A stretch of 42,401 nucleotides of DNA from JAENZQ01 sp964553505. Its GTDB lineage: Bacteria > Bacillota > Clostridia > Peptostreptococcales > JAAYPU01. Below the pieces are notes generated by a model, which did no database searches, had not been told where the DNA came from, and saw nothing but the letters and a program-made list of their open reading frames with translations. Positions 34,469 to 42,359 of the stretch are shown here, in pieces. Each line of letters begins with the position of its first letter. The first letter of the stretch is position 1. The position numbers and the translations under genes were made by a program. The DNA is taken from positions 1-42,401 of the forward strand of contig CAZKKX010000002.1 of the NCBI GenBank assembly GCA_964553505.1, given 5' to 3'.

Positions 34469-35212
34469 CTATGCTGTTTCACCACCATCAATTGGAATGA
34501 ACTGTCCGGTGATATAAGAAGCATCATCAGATGCTAAAAATGCATACAAAGCTCCTACCTCTTCAGGCTCTGCATGTCTTTTCAAAGGTATTCCTTCATT
34601 TACAACTGCAAACATTTCTTCTGTATATTCCGCTTTCTGCATGGGTGTCATTACATAGCCGGGACAGATTGAATTTGCTCTTATATATGGTGCATATTCC
34701 AAAGCAATGGTCTTCGCCAGCAGTATTACGCCTGCTTTTGAAGCATTATAATCCGCATAAAACGGATGCCCGCTCATACCATTGGTTGAAGCAGTAAACA
34801 AAATAACGCCGCTTTTCTGCTTTTTCATTCTTTTTACTGCTTCTTTTGAACAGAGAAACATTCCGTTAAGATTTATATCTATTACATTCTTCCACTGTTC
34901 ATACTCAATTTCATCAAAAGGCTTTCTGACACTTATACCGGCATTTGATATCAGAATATCGATACCTCCAATTAAATGATCTGCCTCTTGAAAACCATTT
35001 TTTACATCTGCTTCCGCACGAACATCTACTTTCACAGCTCCTACTAATCCCGGATTATTTTCAAGCACATTATCAAAAGCTTTATCATTTATGTCAAAAA
35101 TGACAACCTTTGCACCTTCCTTTACAAATCTCTGTGCGGTGGCAAGCCCTATTCCGCTTGCTCCTCCAGTTACAACAACTCTCTTCCCTTGAAGATCTTC
35201 ATGTATAGCCAT
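34469..35212 (-). CDS. Short-chain dehydrogenase/reductase (SDR)
   Basis: Classical NAD(P)-dependent oxidoreductase of 247 aa. The cofactor motif is TGGASGIGLATAQRF and the structural motif ISNAGIS. The catalytic Ser lies in LFTASTNG and Tyr/Lys in YNASKAG. ANSICPGYVMTPM and the C-terminal YITGQFIPIDGGET are typical of FabG-like SDRs. An Asp after the second strand (VVIFDIND) favours NAD. GGGAGG precedes the ATG at 35212; the frame is open 16 codons further. It is last gene of the operon led by the other SDR and the GcvP-like pair, 37 bp after the AcoX-like gene. The substrate is unknown. Confidence 0.9.
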   Translation of the reverse strand: MAIHEDLQGKRVVVTGGASGIGLATAQRFVKEGAKVVIFDINDKAFDNVLENNPGLVGAVKVDVRAEADVKNGFQEADHLIGGIDILISNAGISVRKPFDEIEYEQWKNVIDINLNGMFLCSKEAVKRMKKQKSGVILFTASTNGMSGHPFYADYNASKAGVILLAKTIALEYAPYIRANSICPGYVMTPMQKAEYTEEMFAVVNEGIPLKRHAEPEEVGALYAFLASDDASYITGQFIPIDGGETA

Positions 35213-35249
35213 GTATAAGCCTCCCTTCATTTTATACCTTCTATACCTT

Positions 35250-36368
35250 TTAATAATCAATAGGATATATGACCTGTTCTTTATATCCTACTAATGCTTT
35301 AATATATCCACTCAGCATTTTATCTACTTTAATGTCTCCTGTATCCACCAAAAATGGACGGCCTCTGAGTTCAGAAATCTTCTGTTTTGTAGTAATAACG
35401 ATAATATTTTTTTTTCCTATACTCCGTACGATTCCTGAACTTATTTGTTGATTGCCTCTTCCTAAAAGATATCCCTGACCGCCAATAGGGGTAATAATAA
35501 GTTTACAATTATTCTTATTTGTTATGTCCTTTAACTGTTTCTCTGTAACATCCATTGCTACAAGCTGTTTGTTGCAAATGACATCAACGCCCAACAAAGT
35601 ATACGAAAGGCTCATTTCTTCCATAACAGCTCTGGTGGTTGTCCCAGGTCCTATTATATAGAAAATGTCATCCTCCATATTATCTATAACATCGAGTGCA
35701 ATGGCTTTCTGGGATACTGCTTCACTCAAAGGCGTAGGTGCTTTTCTATTCTGCACATAATTTTTTTCGTATGGGATTTTTAAATATCCAAATAATTGAG
35801 TATCGACTCTGCCTGCTCTGTACTCATTCTCATTGATATCCAGCACTTCTACTTCTTTCAAAGTCTTTATTTTGCCTGTCAGATAAAGTTTAGCCAGTTC
35901 TCCAGCCTTTCTCGGATTTCTGGCATAAACCGGGGAATGGATTTTGACACCGGCGGGAATTCCGATTACCGGAACCTTTTCTTCCACAGCTTTGAAAATG
36001 TCTCTTGCCGTCCCGTCGCCTCCTGTAAATAATATTATATCTACCTTTTCTCTTAACATAGCTTGAGCAGCATTTTTTGTATCATCAGAACTGCTGTAAT
36101 CCCTTTTATATTTCCAAACAACTTTTGTCGCAAAAAGATATTGCTTTGCTTCATTTTCACCCATATCCGACGAGCATGTCACTATTTCAATATCATTCCT
36201 TATATTACTAAGTACGCCGAGCGCCTCCATTGCCCTATGTGGAGAACGAGGTACAGCTCCCAGCTCTATAGCCTTCTGAACCACGTCATCCGTTCCTTTC
36301 AATCCAACACTGCCCCCCATTCCCGCAATTGGATTTACAATAAATCCTACTTTTTTCACTTTTACCAT
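35250..36368 (-). CDS. ATP-NAD kinase / AcoX-family protein
   Basis: A 372-aa member of the NAD-kinase-like superfamily related to AcoX, which is found in acetoin operons with unclear role. The N-terminus KVGFIVNPIAGMGGSVGLKG and the nucleotide motif FTGGDGTARD (114-123) are clear, followed by GIPAGVKIHSPVYA and GPGTTTRAV. It is longer than housekeeping NAD kinase. Its ATG overlaps the GcvPB-like stop codon region by 7 bp, so the two are translationally coupled; no strong ribosome site of its own is seen. Possible roles are phosphorylation of NAD for the neighbouring SDRs or of a pathway metabolite. Confidence 0.85.
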   Translation of the reverse strand: MVKVKKVGFIVNPIAGMGGSVGLKGTDDVVQKAIELGAVPRSPHRAMEALGVLSNIRNDIEIVTCSSDMGENEAKQYLFATKVVWKYKRDYSSSDDTKNAAQAMLREKVDIILFTGGDGTARDIFKAVEEKVPVIGIPAGVKIHSPVYARNPRKAGELAKLYLTGKIKTLKEVEVLDINENEYRAGRVDTQLFGYLKIPYEKNYVQNRKAPTPLSEAVSQKAIALDVIDNMEDDIFYIIGPGTTTRAVMEEMSLSYTLLGVDVICNKQLVAMDVTEKQLKDITNKNNCKLIITPIGGQGYLLGRGNQQISSGIVRSIGKKNIIVITTKQKISELRGRPFLVDTGDIKVDKMLSGYIKALVGYKEQVIYPIDY

Positions 36369-37948
36369 CCTTTTTTATCAATGGATTCTGATTTTCTCAG
36401 GTAACTTCTCCATGAAACACCCCATTCATCCGGTTCATCCAAACTTGTTTCATCCACCTGATGGCAGACGCTTCTGTGAGGTGCAGTTTTAATTATTTCT
36501 GGACTTTCATAAGCTTCCTGAAGAATATGTTTCAATGTTTCAATGTATTCATCCAAATCTTCCTTTGAAGGCGTTTCAGTCGGTTCTAAAGTCATAGGTT
36601 CAGGTATATAATACGGATGATGACTGGTCCAATAATGCATTCCGAAGTCCATCATTCTTCTTTGTATGTCACCTGTTGATATTCCCGTATCCTCTGCAAG
36701 CTTCTCTAATGTATATCTTACTTGTTCTATTCTTTGTTCTCCCCTAATATAAGGTGCATCTATGCACTCTACCTCCATTAATTTTTTGAATAAATAATTA
36801 TTATTGAGAACGGCTACTTTCGCAACCTCGTAAAGACCTTCCGCACCTAAAGCCATAATCCACGCATATGCCTTTACTACCACTGGTGCAACACCGTTAA
36901 ACATTCTTACTTTTCCAATATTAAAAGAATTTCTGCATATATCATAATTCAAAAAATACTTATCCTTATCATAATCGACAAGAGGTGCCGGCAAATATTT
37001 CTCCAGTTCTTTAACAACTCCCACAGCACCTACTGCCGGACCGCCGCATCCATGTGGTGTTGAAAAAGATTTATGAAGATTAAAGAAACACATATCAAAT
37101 CCTGCTTCTTTTGCTCTTGTAACACCAAACAAACCATTGGCATTGGCTTGATCATATCCGCATAATCCTCCTACACTATGAATTAAATCCGTAAACTCTT
37201 TTACTCTTGGATTGTAAACACCAGTGTCTTCGGGATTTGCTACAATAAAAGCAGCTGTTTTTTCACCGACTGCAGCCTTGAAAGCCTCAAAATCAGGAAA
37301 ACCATCTTTGTCCGGATGAATATAAATGATTTTATATCCCATTACTGCCGGAGCAGCAGCATCGGACGGATGAGAGTAGATTGTTGTTATGACTTCATCC
37401 TTTTGCTTTGCGTTTCCTTTTTCTTCATGGAAAGCACGTATAATTGAAGCCATGGTCATAACTGCTTGGCTTCCGCCTCCTGATTGAAAACTGAAACGAT
37501 CCATACCGGATATCTCACGCATGAAACCATCGGTTTTATACATTATTTCTAAAATACCCTGTACGGTATTCTCATCCTGCAAAGGATGCAATTCCGTTAC
37601 TTCAGGCAGCCGCGCAAGCATTTCGTTTACTTTCGGGCTGTATTTTACCGTACAAGTGCCTTGACCAATTTCTATATTAACATCTGCTCCTAATGTTTCC
37701 TGAGACAACCTCATATAATGTCTTAATACTCGCGGTTGAGATATTTCAGGAAGATTCGGAGATTGTTTTCTTCTGAGTTTTTCAGGTATTTTAGATATGC
37801 CATTTCCTACTTCATCGGCAATGACTTCTTCAGCCTCCGGCACCAATATGCCTCTTTCGCCTTTTTTACTCAATTCAAATATAATAGGTTCATCCCACTT
37901 TGCCTGATGGAAGTTTCTAATTTTTGAATTTCTGTTAATTCGTTTCAT
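36362..37948 (-). CDS. Glycine dehydrogenase subunit 2-like PLP enzyme (GcvPB-like)
   Basis: PLP-dependent decarboxylase-like subunit of 528 aa. The PLP Lys is Lys293 in NLHKSFSTPHGCGGPA; the Asp facing the ring nitrogen is Asp266 in YDQANANG; His193 lies in SHPSDAAAP. In glycine cleavage P-proteins these segments read HKTFSTPHGGGGPG, YDGANLNA and AHGTNPASA, and the LQPAAGAxGE loop reads FQSGGGSQAV here. The C-terminal part (about 370-500) also aligns by eye (HPYYIPEPMTLEPTET). Key catalytic residues are kept but pocket residues are changed, and no gcvH or gcvT is near. I read it as a paralogue acting on another amino acid. AAGGAGG precedes the ATG. Confidence 0.85.
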   Translation of the reverse strand: MKRINRNSKIRNFHQAKWDEPIIFELSKKGERGILVPEAEEVIADEVGNGISKIPEKLRRKQSPNLPEISQPRVLRHYMRLSQETLGADVNIEIGQGTCTVKYSPKVNEMLARLPEVTELHPLQDENTVQGILEIMYKTDGFMREISGMDRFSFQSGGGSQAVMTMASIIRAFHEEKGNAKQKDEVITTIYSHPSDAAAPAVMGYKIIYIHPDKDGFPDFEAFKAAVGEKTAAFIVANPEDTGVYNPRVKEFTDLIHSVGGLCGYDQANANGLFGVTRAKEAGFDMCFFNLHKSFSTPHGCGGPAVGAVGVVKELEKYLPAPLVDYDKDKYFLNYDICRNSFNIGKVRMFNGVAPVVVKAYAWIMALGAEGLYEVAKVAVLNNNYLFKKLMEVECIDAPYIRGEQRIEQVRYTLEKLAEDTGISTGDIQRRMMDFGMHYWTSHHPYYIPEPMTLEPTETPSKEDLDEYIETLKHILQEAYESPEIIKTAPHRSVCHQVDETSLDEPDEWGVSWRSYLRKSESIDKKGW

Positions 37949-37980
37949 TTTTTCAGCCTCCTTTTCCTTAATTTTTTAAA

Positions 37981-39384
37981 TCACGAATTTAAAACTTCCT
38001 CAATCGAAGCGGCCAACTTGTCTATATCAATTTTAGTATGAATTTCTGTCACACAATATAAAGCACATTGCCCTAATTCCGGATATGCTGCCGAAAGATC
38101 TTTTCCGCCAAAAACGCCTTTCTCTACGAGTTTTTTATTTACTTCATGTACTGTTTTCCCTGTTTTATTAAAATCAACTACAAATTCTTTAAAGCTGACA
38201 CTTGAAAACAGAGATCCTTTCACACCTTTAATCTTATTCAAACGTTTCATGGCATATTGTGATTTTTGCATTATGTTTTGACCGATTTCTTCCATTCCCT
38301 TTGGTCCCATTAGCGCCAGATATACACCGGCAGTTATGCCCCACAAAGCAGTCTGGGTTCCCACGTATTCTTTTCCATGCTCTCTAAGATTTCCAAAAGA
38401 AGTTCTCTCATAAGCCACATCACCAAAACCATACTCCCCTTCTACGGAAGTGGGTGCTATCCCAAAAATCCTTGAAGGAAATTCCATTACAAATTCTTCT
38501 TCATCCCTTGTGGCAATAAATCCGGATTGACCGCCCCCATAATTCATATGAATTCCCAATGGCTGCAAATCACCGCATATAATATCTGCTCCATATCGTG
38601 ACGGAGGTTCCAATACTCCGAGAGAAATTGGATCTACCCCAACAATACTGATTGCACCAAACTGATGTGCTAAATCAGATATTTTCCCACCATTCTCTTC
38701 TAAAACTCCTATGAAAGATGGATTCTCAAAATATACGGCAGCTGTTTTATCCGAAACCTTATTCTTTAAATCATTAAAATCGATTTGTCCAGTCTCTTTG
38801 ACAAAGTCCACCTGTACCAGTTCGATATCTGGGGAACAATAATTTTTTATAATCAAAAATTTTTCCATATCCACAGTTTTTGGAATAACAGCTTCTTTTC
38901 TTCCGTTTATTCGTGATGCCATTCTTATTGATGTCGCAGCAGCCTGAGGCCAATCCATAGTAGGAACATTTACCACATCCATGTCTACTAATTCACCCAT
39001 AAGGCTCTCGTACTCAAATAAGGCCTGAAATCTTCCATGATCATTGTAAGGTTCTCCACCGTAAGCAGTAAGAAATTCTCCTCTTGAATTAATCTCATCA
39101 CATACAGCAGGAACATAATGCTGCCAGCAGCCCCCACCCAGAAAATTCAAATACTCTTTGCAGGTTTTATTTTTACCGAGAATATTTTCAACGTGCCTTC
39201 TGAGTTCATATTCTGATGGGATCGCTTTTGGCAGCTTCATATTTTCTTTTAATTTTATAGCATCCGGAACTGCTTCATGTAATTCTTCAAGCTTGTTCAG
39301 TCCTATGGTTTCAAGCATTTCTTTCTGAACTTCCGAAACTGAATTTGGAATATAAGGATGATTTTTGAATCCTTTAATTGCCAT
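37981..39384 (-). CDS. Glycine dehydrogenase subunit 1-like protein (GcvPA-like)
   Basis: A 467-aa partner of the GcvPB-like protein in the two-chain P-protein layout. The N-terminus YIPNSVSEVQKEMLETIGL and SEYELRRHVE are typical. FLGGGCWQHYVPAVCDEI (81-98) matches FLGAGxYDHxxPxxVDxI. The next family block, TPYQPEISQG, reads AYGGEPYNDHG (107-117), and SMYDGATAxAEA reads TMDWPQAAATS (142-152). These blocks line the active site at the subunit interface, so the changes again suggest a substrate other than glycine. AGGAGG precedes the ATG. The gap to the GcvPB-like gene is 32 bp. Confidence 0.85.
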   Translation of the reverse strand: MAIKGFKNHPYIPNSVSEVQKEMLETIGLNKLEELHEAVPDAIKLKENMKLPKAIPSEYELRRHVENILGKNKTCKEYLNFLGGGCWQHYVPAVCDEINSRGEFLTAYGGEPYNDHGRFQALFEYESLMGELVDMDVVNVPTMDWPQAAATSIRMASRINGRKEAVIPKTVDMEKFLIIKNYCSPDIELVQVDFVKETGQIDFNDLKNKVSDKTAAVYFENPSFIGVLEENGGKISDLAHQFGAISIVGVDPISLGVLEPPSRYGADIICGDLQPLGIHMNYGGGQSGFIATRDEEEFVMEFPSRIFGIAPTSVEGEYGFGDVAYERTSFGNLREHGKEYVGTQTALWGITAGVYLALMGPKGMEEIGQNIMQKSQYAMKRLNKIKGVKGSLFSSVSFKEFVVDFNKTGKTVHEVNKKLVEKGVFGGKDLSAAYPELGQCALYCVTEIHTKIDIDKLAASIEEVLNS

Positions 39385-39411
39385 TTTATTCCCTCCTATA
39401 TTATTTGTAGT

Positions 39412-39453
39412 TGTGTGAGTGAAAGTAAAAGTGTTAAGTGTGAGTGTAAGTGA
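39412..39453. repeat. AGT-rich short repeat at the 3' end of the SDR gene
   Basis: Imperfect hexamer-like repeats (GTGAGT, GTAAAAGT, AAGTGTGAGTGTAAGTG) fill the gap between the first SDR gene and the GcvPA-like gene. A similar tract lies at the end of the divergent regulator gene (42219-42258). Confidence 0.6.
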
Positions 39454-40242
39454 CTATGCTATTCCTCCACCATCAACTACTATTGCGGTTCCTGTTATCC
39501 ATTTTGATAAATCACTGGCTAGAAACAATACGGTATTGGCGATATCCTCCGGCATACCCAATCTTTCAAGGGGTCTGCCTTTTGCCGAATCCTTAAGGAA
39601 AGCAATTTCTTCACATCCCAGCTGCCTACCTTCTTCCCTAAGCATATTTGTATTGGTATCTCCCGGATTCACGCTGTTTACCCGAATATTTTGAACCCCA
39701 TGGTCAATGGCCATCGCCCGAGTCAGATTAACAATTCCGCCTTTAACAGCACAATAAACTGCCGCTTTATCTCCGCCTTTAAGCCCCCACCCGGATCCGG
39801 TATTGATGATGCTTCCGCCGCCTCCTGCCGCCATAATAGGAATGACAAACTTAGACATCAGATAAGTGCCCTTTAGTCCGACATTAATAACAAAATCCCA
39901 CTCACTCTCATCAATGTCAACAACTGTCTTTCTGACAGTAACACCTGCATTATTAAAAAGAATATCCATTCTTCCAAAAGTATCTTTGATATCATTAACT
40001 GTTTTTTTTACTTCCTTTAATGAAGTAACATCGCATTTTTTAAAAATAGCCACCCTTCCTGCATTTATCAGGTTTTGAGCTTCTTCTTCTCCTTTATCAT
40101 CTACATCTATCATAACCACCTTGGCTCCGTAGGCCGACAGTAATTGTGATACGCCAAGACCGATACCTGATGCTGCTCCTGTAATTACCGCTACTTTTCC
40201 TTCAAGTGATAATACGTTCTTTTTCCGTAACAAAAACGCCAT
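39454..40242 (-). CDS. Short-chain dehydrogenase/reductase (SDR), first gene of sigma-54 operon
   Basis: Classical SDR of about 260 aa. Cofactor motif TGAASGIGLGVSQLL with VVMIDVDD after strand 2 suggests NAD. FNNAGVT is the structural motif; INTGSGWG supplies the catalytic Ser and YCAVKGG the Tyr and Lys. RVNSVNPGDTNTNM and ITGTAIVVDGGG follow. AGGAGG directly abuts the ATG at 40242; a TTG nine bases later has better spacing and may be the true start. It leads the SDR-GcvPA-GcvPB-AcoX-SDR run, 36 bp behind a -24/-12 promoter. It probably oxidises or reduces an intermediate before or after the PLP step. Confidence 0.9.
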   Translation of the reverse strand: MAFLLRKKNVLSLEGKVAVITGAASGIGLGVSQLLSAYGAKVVMIDVDDKGEEEAQNLINAGRVAIFKKCDVTSLKEVKKTVNDIKDTFGRMDILFNNAGVTVRKTVVDIDESEWDFVINVGLKGTYLMSKFVIPIMAAGGGGSIINTGSGWGLKGGDKAAVYCAVKGGIVNLTRAMAIDHGVQNIRVNSVNPGDTNTNMLREEGRQLGCEEIAFLKDSAKGRPLERLGMPEDIANTVLFLASDLSKWITGTAIVVDGGGIA

Positions 40243-40277
40243 CCTCCTCTCATATTGTTATTTCTCTAAGTATTACT

Positions 40278-40293
40278 TGCATCTTTTATGCCA
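40278..40293 (-). promoter_or_regulatory. Sigma-54 (-24/-12) promoter of the GcvP-like operon
   Basis: Minus strand TGGCATAAAAGATGCA against the consensus TGGCACGN4TTGCA: the -24 TGGCA and the -12 TGCA are exact and the GG-to-GC spacing is right. Transcription would start near 40267, about 25 bases before the SDR ATG. A sigma-54 activator gene is divergent just upstream. Confidence 0.75.
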
Positions 40294-40385
40294 GTTTTTC
40301 AGAGTATGACAGCAACTATATGATTATTGGTTTAATGCCACTTGAACATAAACTAAATTTAAAAATAGTAATCAAAAAGAAATTA

Positions 40386-40414
40386 TTTTGCCAATAATGG
40401 CAAAATGTTTGCCA
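40386..40414. promoter_or_regulatory. Enhancer (upstream activator) site for the sigma-54 regulator
   Basis: A perfect inverted repeat TTTTGCCA-ATAA-TGGCAAAA (40386-40405) is followed by an extra half-site TTTGCCA (40408-40414). It is about 100 bp upstream of the -24/-12 promoter, the usual enhancer distance, and about 75 bp before the regulator start, so autoregulation is possible. No other gene lies in the 243-bp divergent spacer. Confidence 0.65.
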
Positions 40415-40485
40415 TGCTTTTCAATATGGGATATAATTTATAATATTTAATACTTAACTTATTTTCTAAAAAGGTGCTGATAGAC

Positions 40486-42243
40486 TTGATCCTCCTAGAA
40501 GAATTCAGATCTGATCTTCAAAATATGATAGAAGGAATAAGCCATTCCTTAAATTTAGAAGCGGCAGTTTTCGATTCACAAAACCATATTATTGCCAGTA
40601 CTCCTACCTACTTGAACAGAAAAGGGCATGCGGTTCACGCCCCTTCCATTGAAGAAGTTATAATGAATGGCAATATATTGGTCAATAAACCAGGCTACAT
40701 GAAATCATGTATTGGATGCCGCTTTACAGGCAATTGTCCTGCAACAATAGAAATATTGAATTGCATCAAATATGAAAACAAACCTATAGGCGTTATTACC
40801 CTTACCTCTTTCACAAAAAACGGACACAATAAAATTACTGAAAACCTTCATGTATATGTAAATATTGTAAACAGGATGACTGAGTTTATCTCAAACCTTA
40901 TTTCCTGTAAATATAAAAGCAATCAAATACGCACCCTTCAAAAAATCCTTCAGAGCACTTTAGATATGTCTAATAAAGGTATTTTGGTAATAGATAAAAA
41001 TGGATTTGTGAATTTTAGTAACCCTGTATCTGAAAAATTATTTTCTTTTTGCGGTTTATATTCACAATCGATCCATCAATTGCTGCCTGAACCTTTCAAT
41101 AAAAAAATAATGAAAGGAAGACCCGTTAATGAGATACTACGGAGCAAGGAGATAAACGGCAAAGTTATCTCTTCTCCTTTATTTGAAAATGATCAATTTC
41201 AAGGAGCTGTTCTTCAAATCGTTCCGGAAAACATAAAAGATTATGATGGGATTTCTCAAAATAATCAAAAACAAAAATTTTCCATGGACGATATAAAAGG
41301 CTCAGGTCCTGCCATAAACCTTCTAAAAAATAGAATTAAAAAAATTGCCAAAAGCTCATCTACAGTCTTAATAACCGGCGAAACAGGTACAGGGAAAGGT
41401 CTTGCTGCAAAAGCCATTCATCACGAAAGCATTCGGTGTAACTTTCCCTTTATTGTTATAAACTGTGCCAGTATTCCCGAAACTTTGTTTGAAAGCGAAT
41501 TATTCGGTTATGAAGAAGGGGCCTTTACAGGTGCTAAAAAGGGTGGAAAGTTAGGGCAATTTGAATTAGCTCAGAATGGCACTCTTTTTCTTGATGAAAT
41601 AGGTGAAATGCCGTTGCATATTCAGGCAAAACTGTTAAAGGTGCTGCAGGATCAAACGATAGAGCGTGTGGGTGGAACAAGTTCCATTCCTATAGACGTC
41701 AGAATCATCGCAGCAACCAATAAAAACCTTATTCAAATGGTTGAAAATCAAAAATTCAGAGAGGATCTTTATTATCGGTTAAATGTAATCCCAATGGAAA
41801 TACCCTCCTTAGCCAGCAGAATCGATGATATTGAGGAACTGTCTCATGAATTTCTAAAAAAATACACCAATAAACTCAATAAAAAAATCGACGGATTCTC
41901 CAATGATGTTCTTCGTCTTTTTTATAAATATGATTGGCCTGGCAATATCCGAGAATTAGAAAATGTAATAGAGTATGTGGTGAATATGGAAGAGGCAAAT
42001 ATCATCCAACTAACCAGTCTGCCTGAAAAATTCGGTGATTCGGTGACAAACAATGCCGGTTCCATCAAAAAAAGAAAAGATGATATGGAACTGAAGACCA
42101 TATGTAATGCTTTAAATAAGCATGGCTGGAATGTAAAGGGGAAAAAGCTGGCAGCGGAAGAATTGGGCATAGGATTAAGAACTTTATATAGAAAGTTACA
42201 AAAATTACAGTTGAAATGTGAGTATGAGTATAAGTTTAAGTAA
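40486..42243 (+). CDS. Sigma-54-dependent transcriptional activator with Cys-cluster sensor domain
   Basis: Enhancer-binding protein of about 585 aa. The N-terminal sensor (1-140) has four Cys, 75, 78, 84 and 93, in CIGCRFTGNC...NC (CxxC-x5-C-x8-C), able to bind metal or an Fe-S cluster. A PAS-like segment (about 155-245) follows. The AAA+ core has Walker A GETGTGKG (298-305; the common final Glu is Gly), GAFTGA (345-350) for sigma-54 contact, LFLDEIGEMP and REDLYYRLNVIPMEIP. The C-terminal Fis-type helix-turn-helix is AAEELGIGLRTLYRKLQKLQ. The start is probably TTG at 40486 with AAGGTG nine bases upstream; a GTG at 40474 is the alternative. It is divergent from the GcvP-like operon and is its likely activator. 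Confidence 0.93.
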   Translation: MILLEEFRSDLQNMIEGISHSLNLEAAVFDSQNHIIASTPTYLNRKGHAVHAPSIEEVIMNGNILVNKPGYMKSCIGCRFTGNCPATIEILNCIKYENKPIGVITLTSFTKNGHNKITENLHVYVNIVNRMTEFISNLISCKYKSNQIRTLQKILQSTLDMSNKGILVIDKNGFVNFSNPVSEKLFSFCGLYSQSIHQLLPEPFNKKIMKGRPVNEILRSKEINGKVISSPLFENDQFQGAVLQIVPENIKDYDGISQNNQKQKFSMDDIKGSGPAINLLKNRIKKIAKSSSTVLITGETGTGKGLAAKAIHHESIRCNFPFIVINCASIPETLFESELFGYEEGAFTGAKKGGKLGQFELAQNGTLFLDEIGEMPLHIQAKLLKVLQDQTIERVGGTSSIPIDVRIIAATNKNLIQMVENQKFREDLYYRLNVIPMEIPSLASRIDDIEELSHEFLKKYTNKLNKKIDGFSNDVLRLFYKYDWPGNIRELENVIEYVVNMEEANIIQLTSLPEKFGDSVTNNAGSIKKRKDDMELKTICNALNKHGWNVKGKKLAAEELGIGLRTLYRKLQKLQLKCEYEYKFK

Positions 42244-42258
42244 AAGTGTAAGTGTAAG
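42219..42258. repeat. AGT-rich short repeat crossing the regulator stop codon
   Basis: GTGAGTATGAGTATAAG, then TTTAAGTAAAAGTGTAAGTG. The repeat encodes the last residues of the regulator (CEYEYKFK) and continues past the TAA at 42241. It resembles the tract at 39412-39453. The DNA beyond it (42259-42359) shows looser GTTAGTGATTAGTG repeats and no gene. Confidence 0.6.
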
Positions 42259-42359
42259 CAGATGTTAGTGGTTAGTGATTAGTGTTTAGAGTCAGCTAAT
42301 AGATAAAGGATAACCGTTGTGGTGATATGACAAGTCATAGTTTCTACCAAAAGGCCGGA

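Noticed and set aside
36362..39384. Calling the pair simply gcvPA and gcvPB of the glycine cleavage system
   Set aside because: Several active-site blocks differ and no gcvT, gcvH or glycine riboswitch is present; the symbols would overstate the function.
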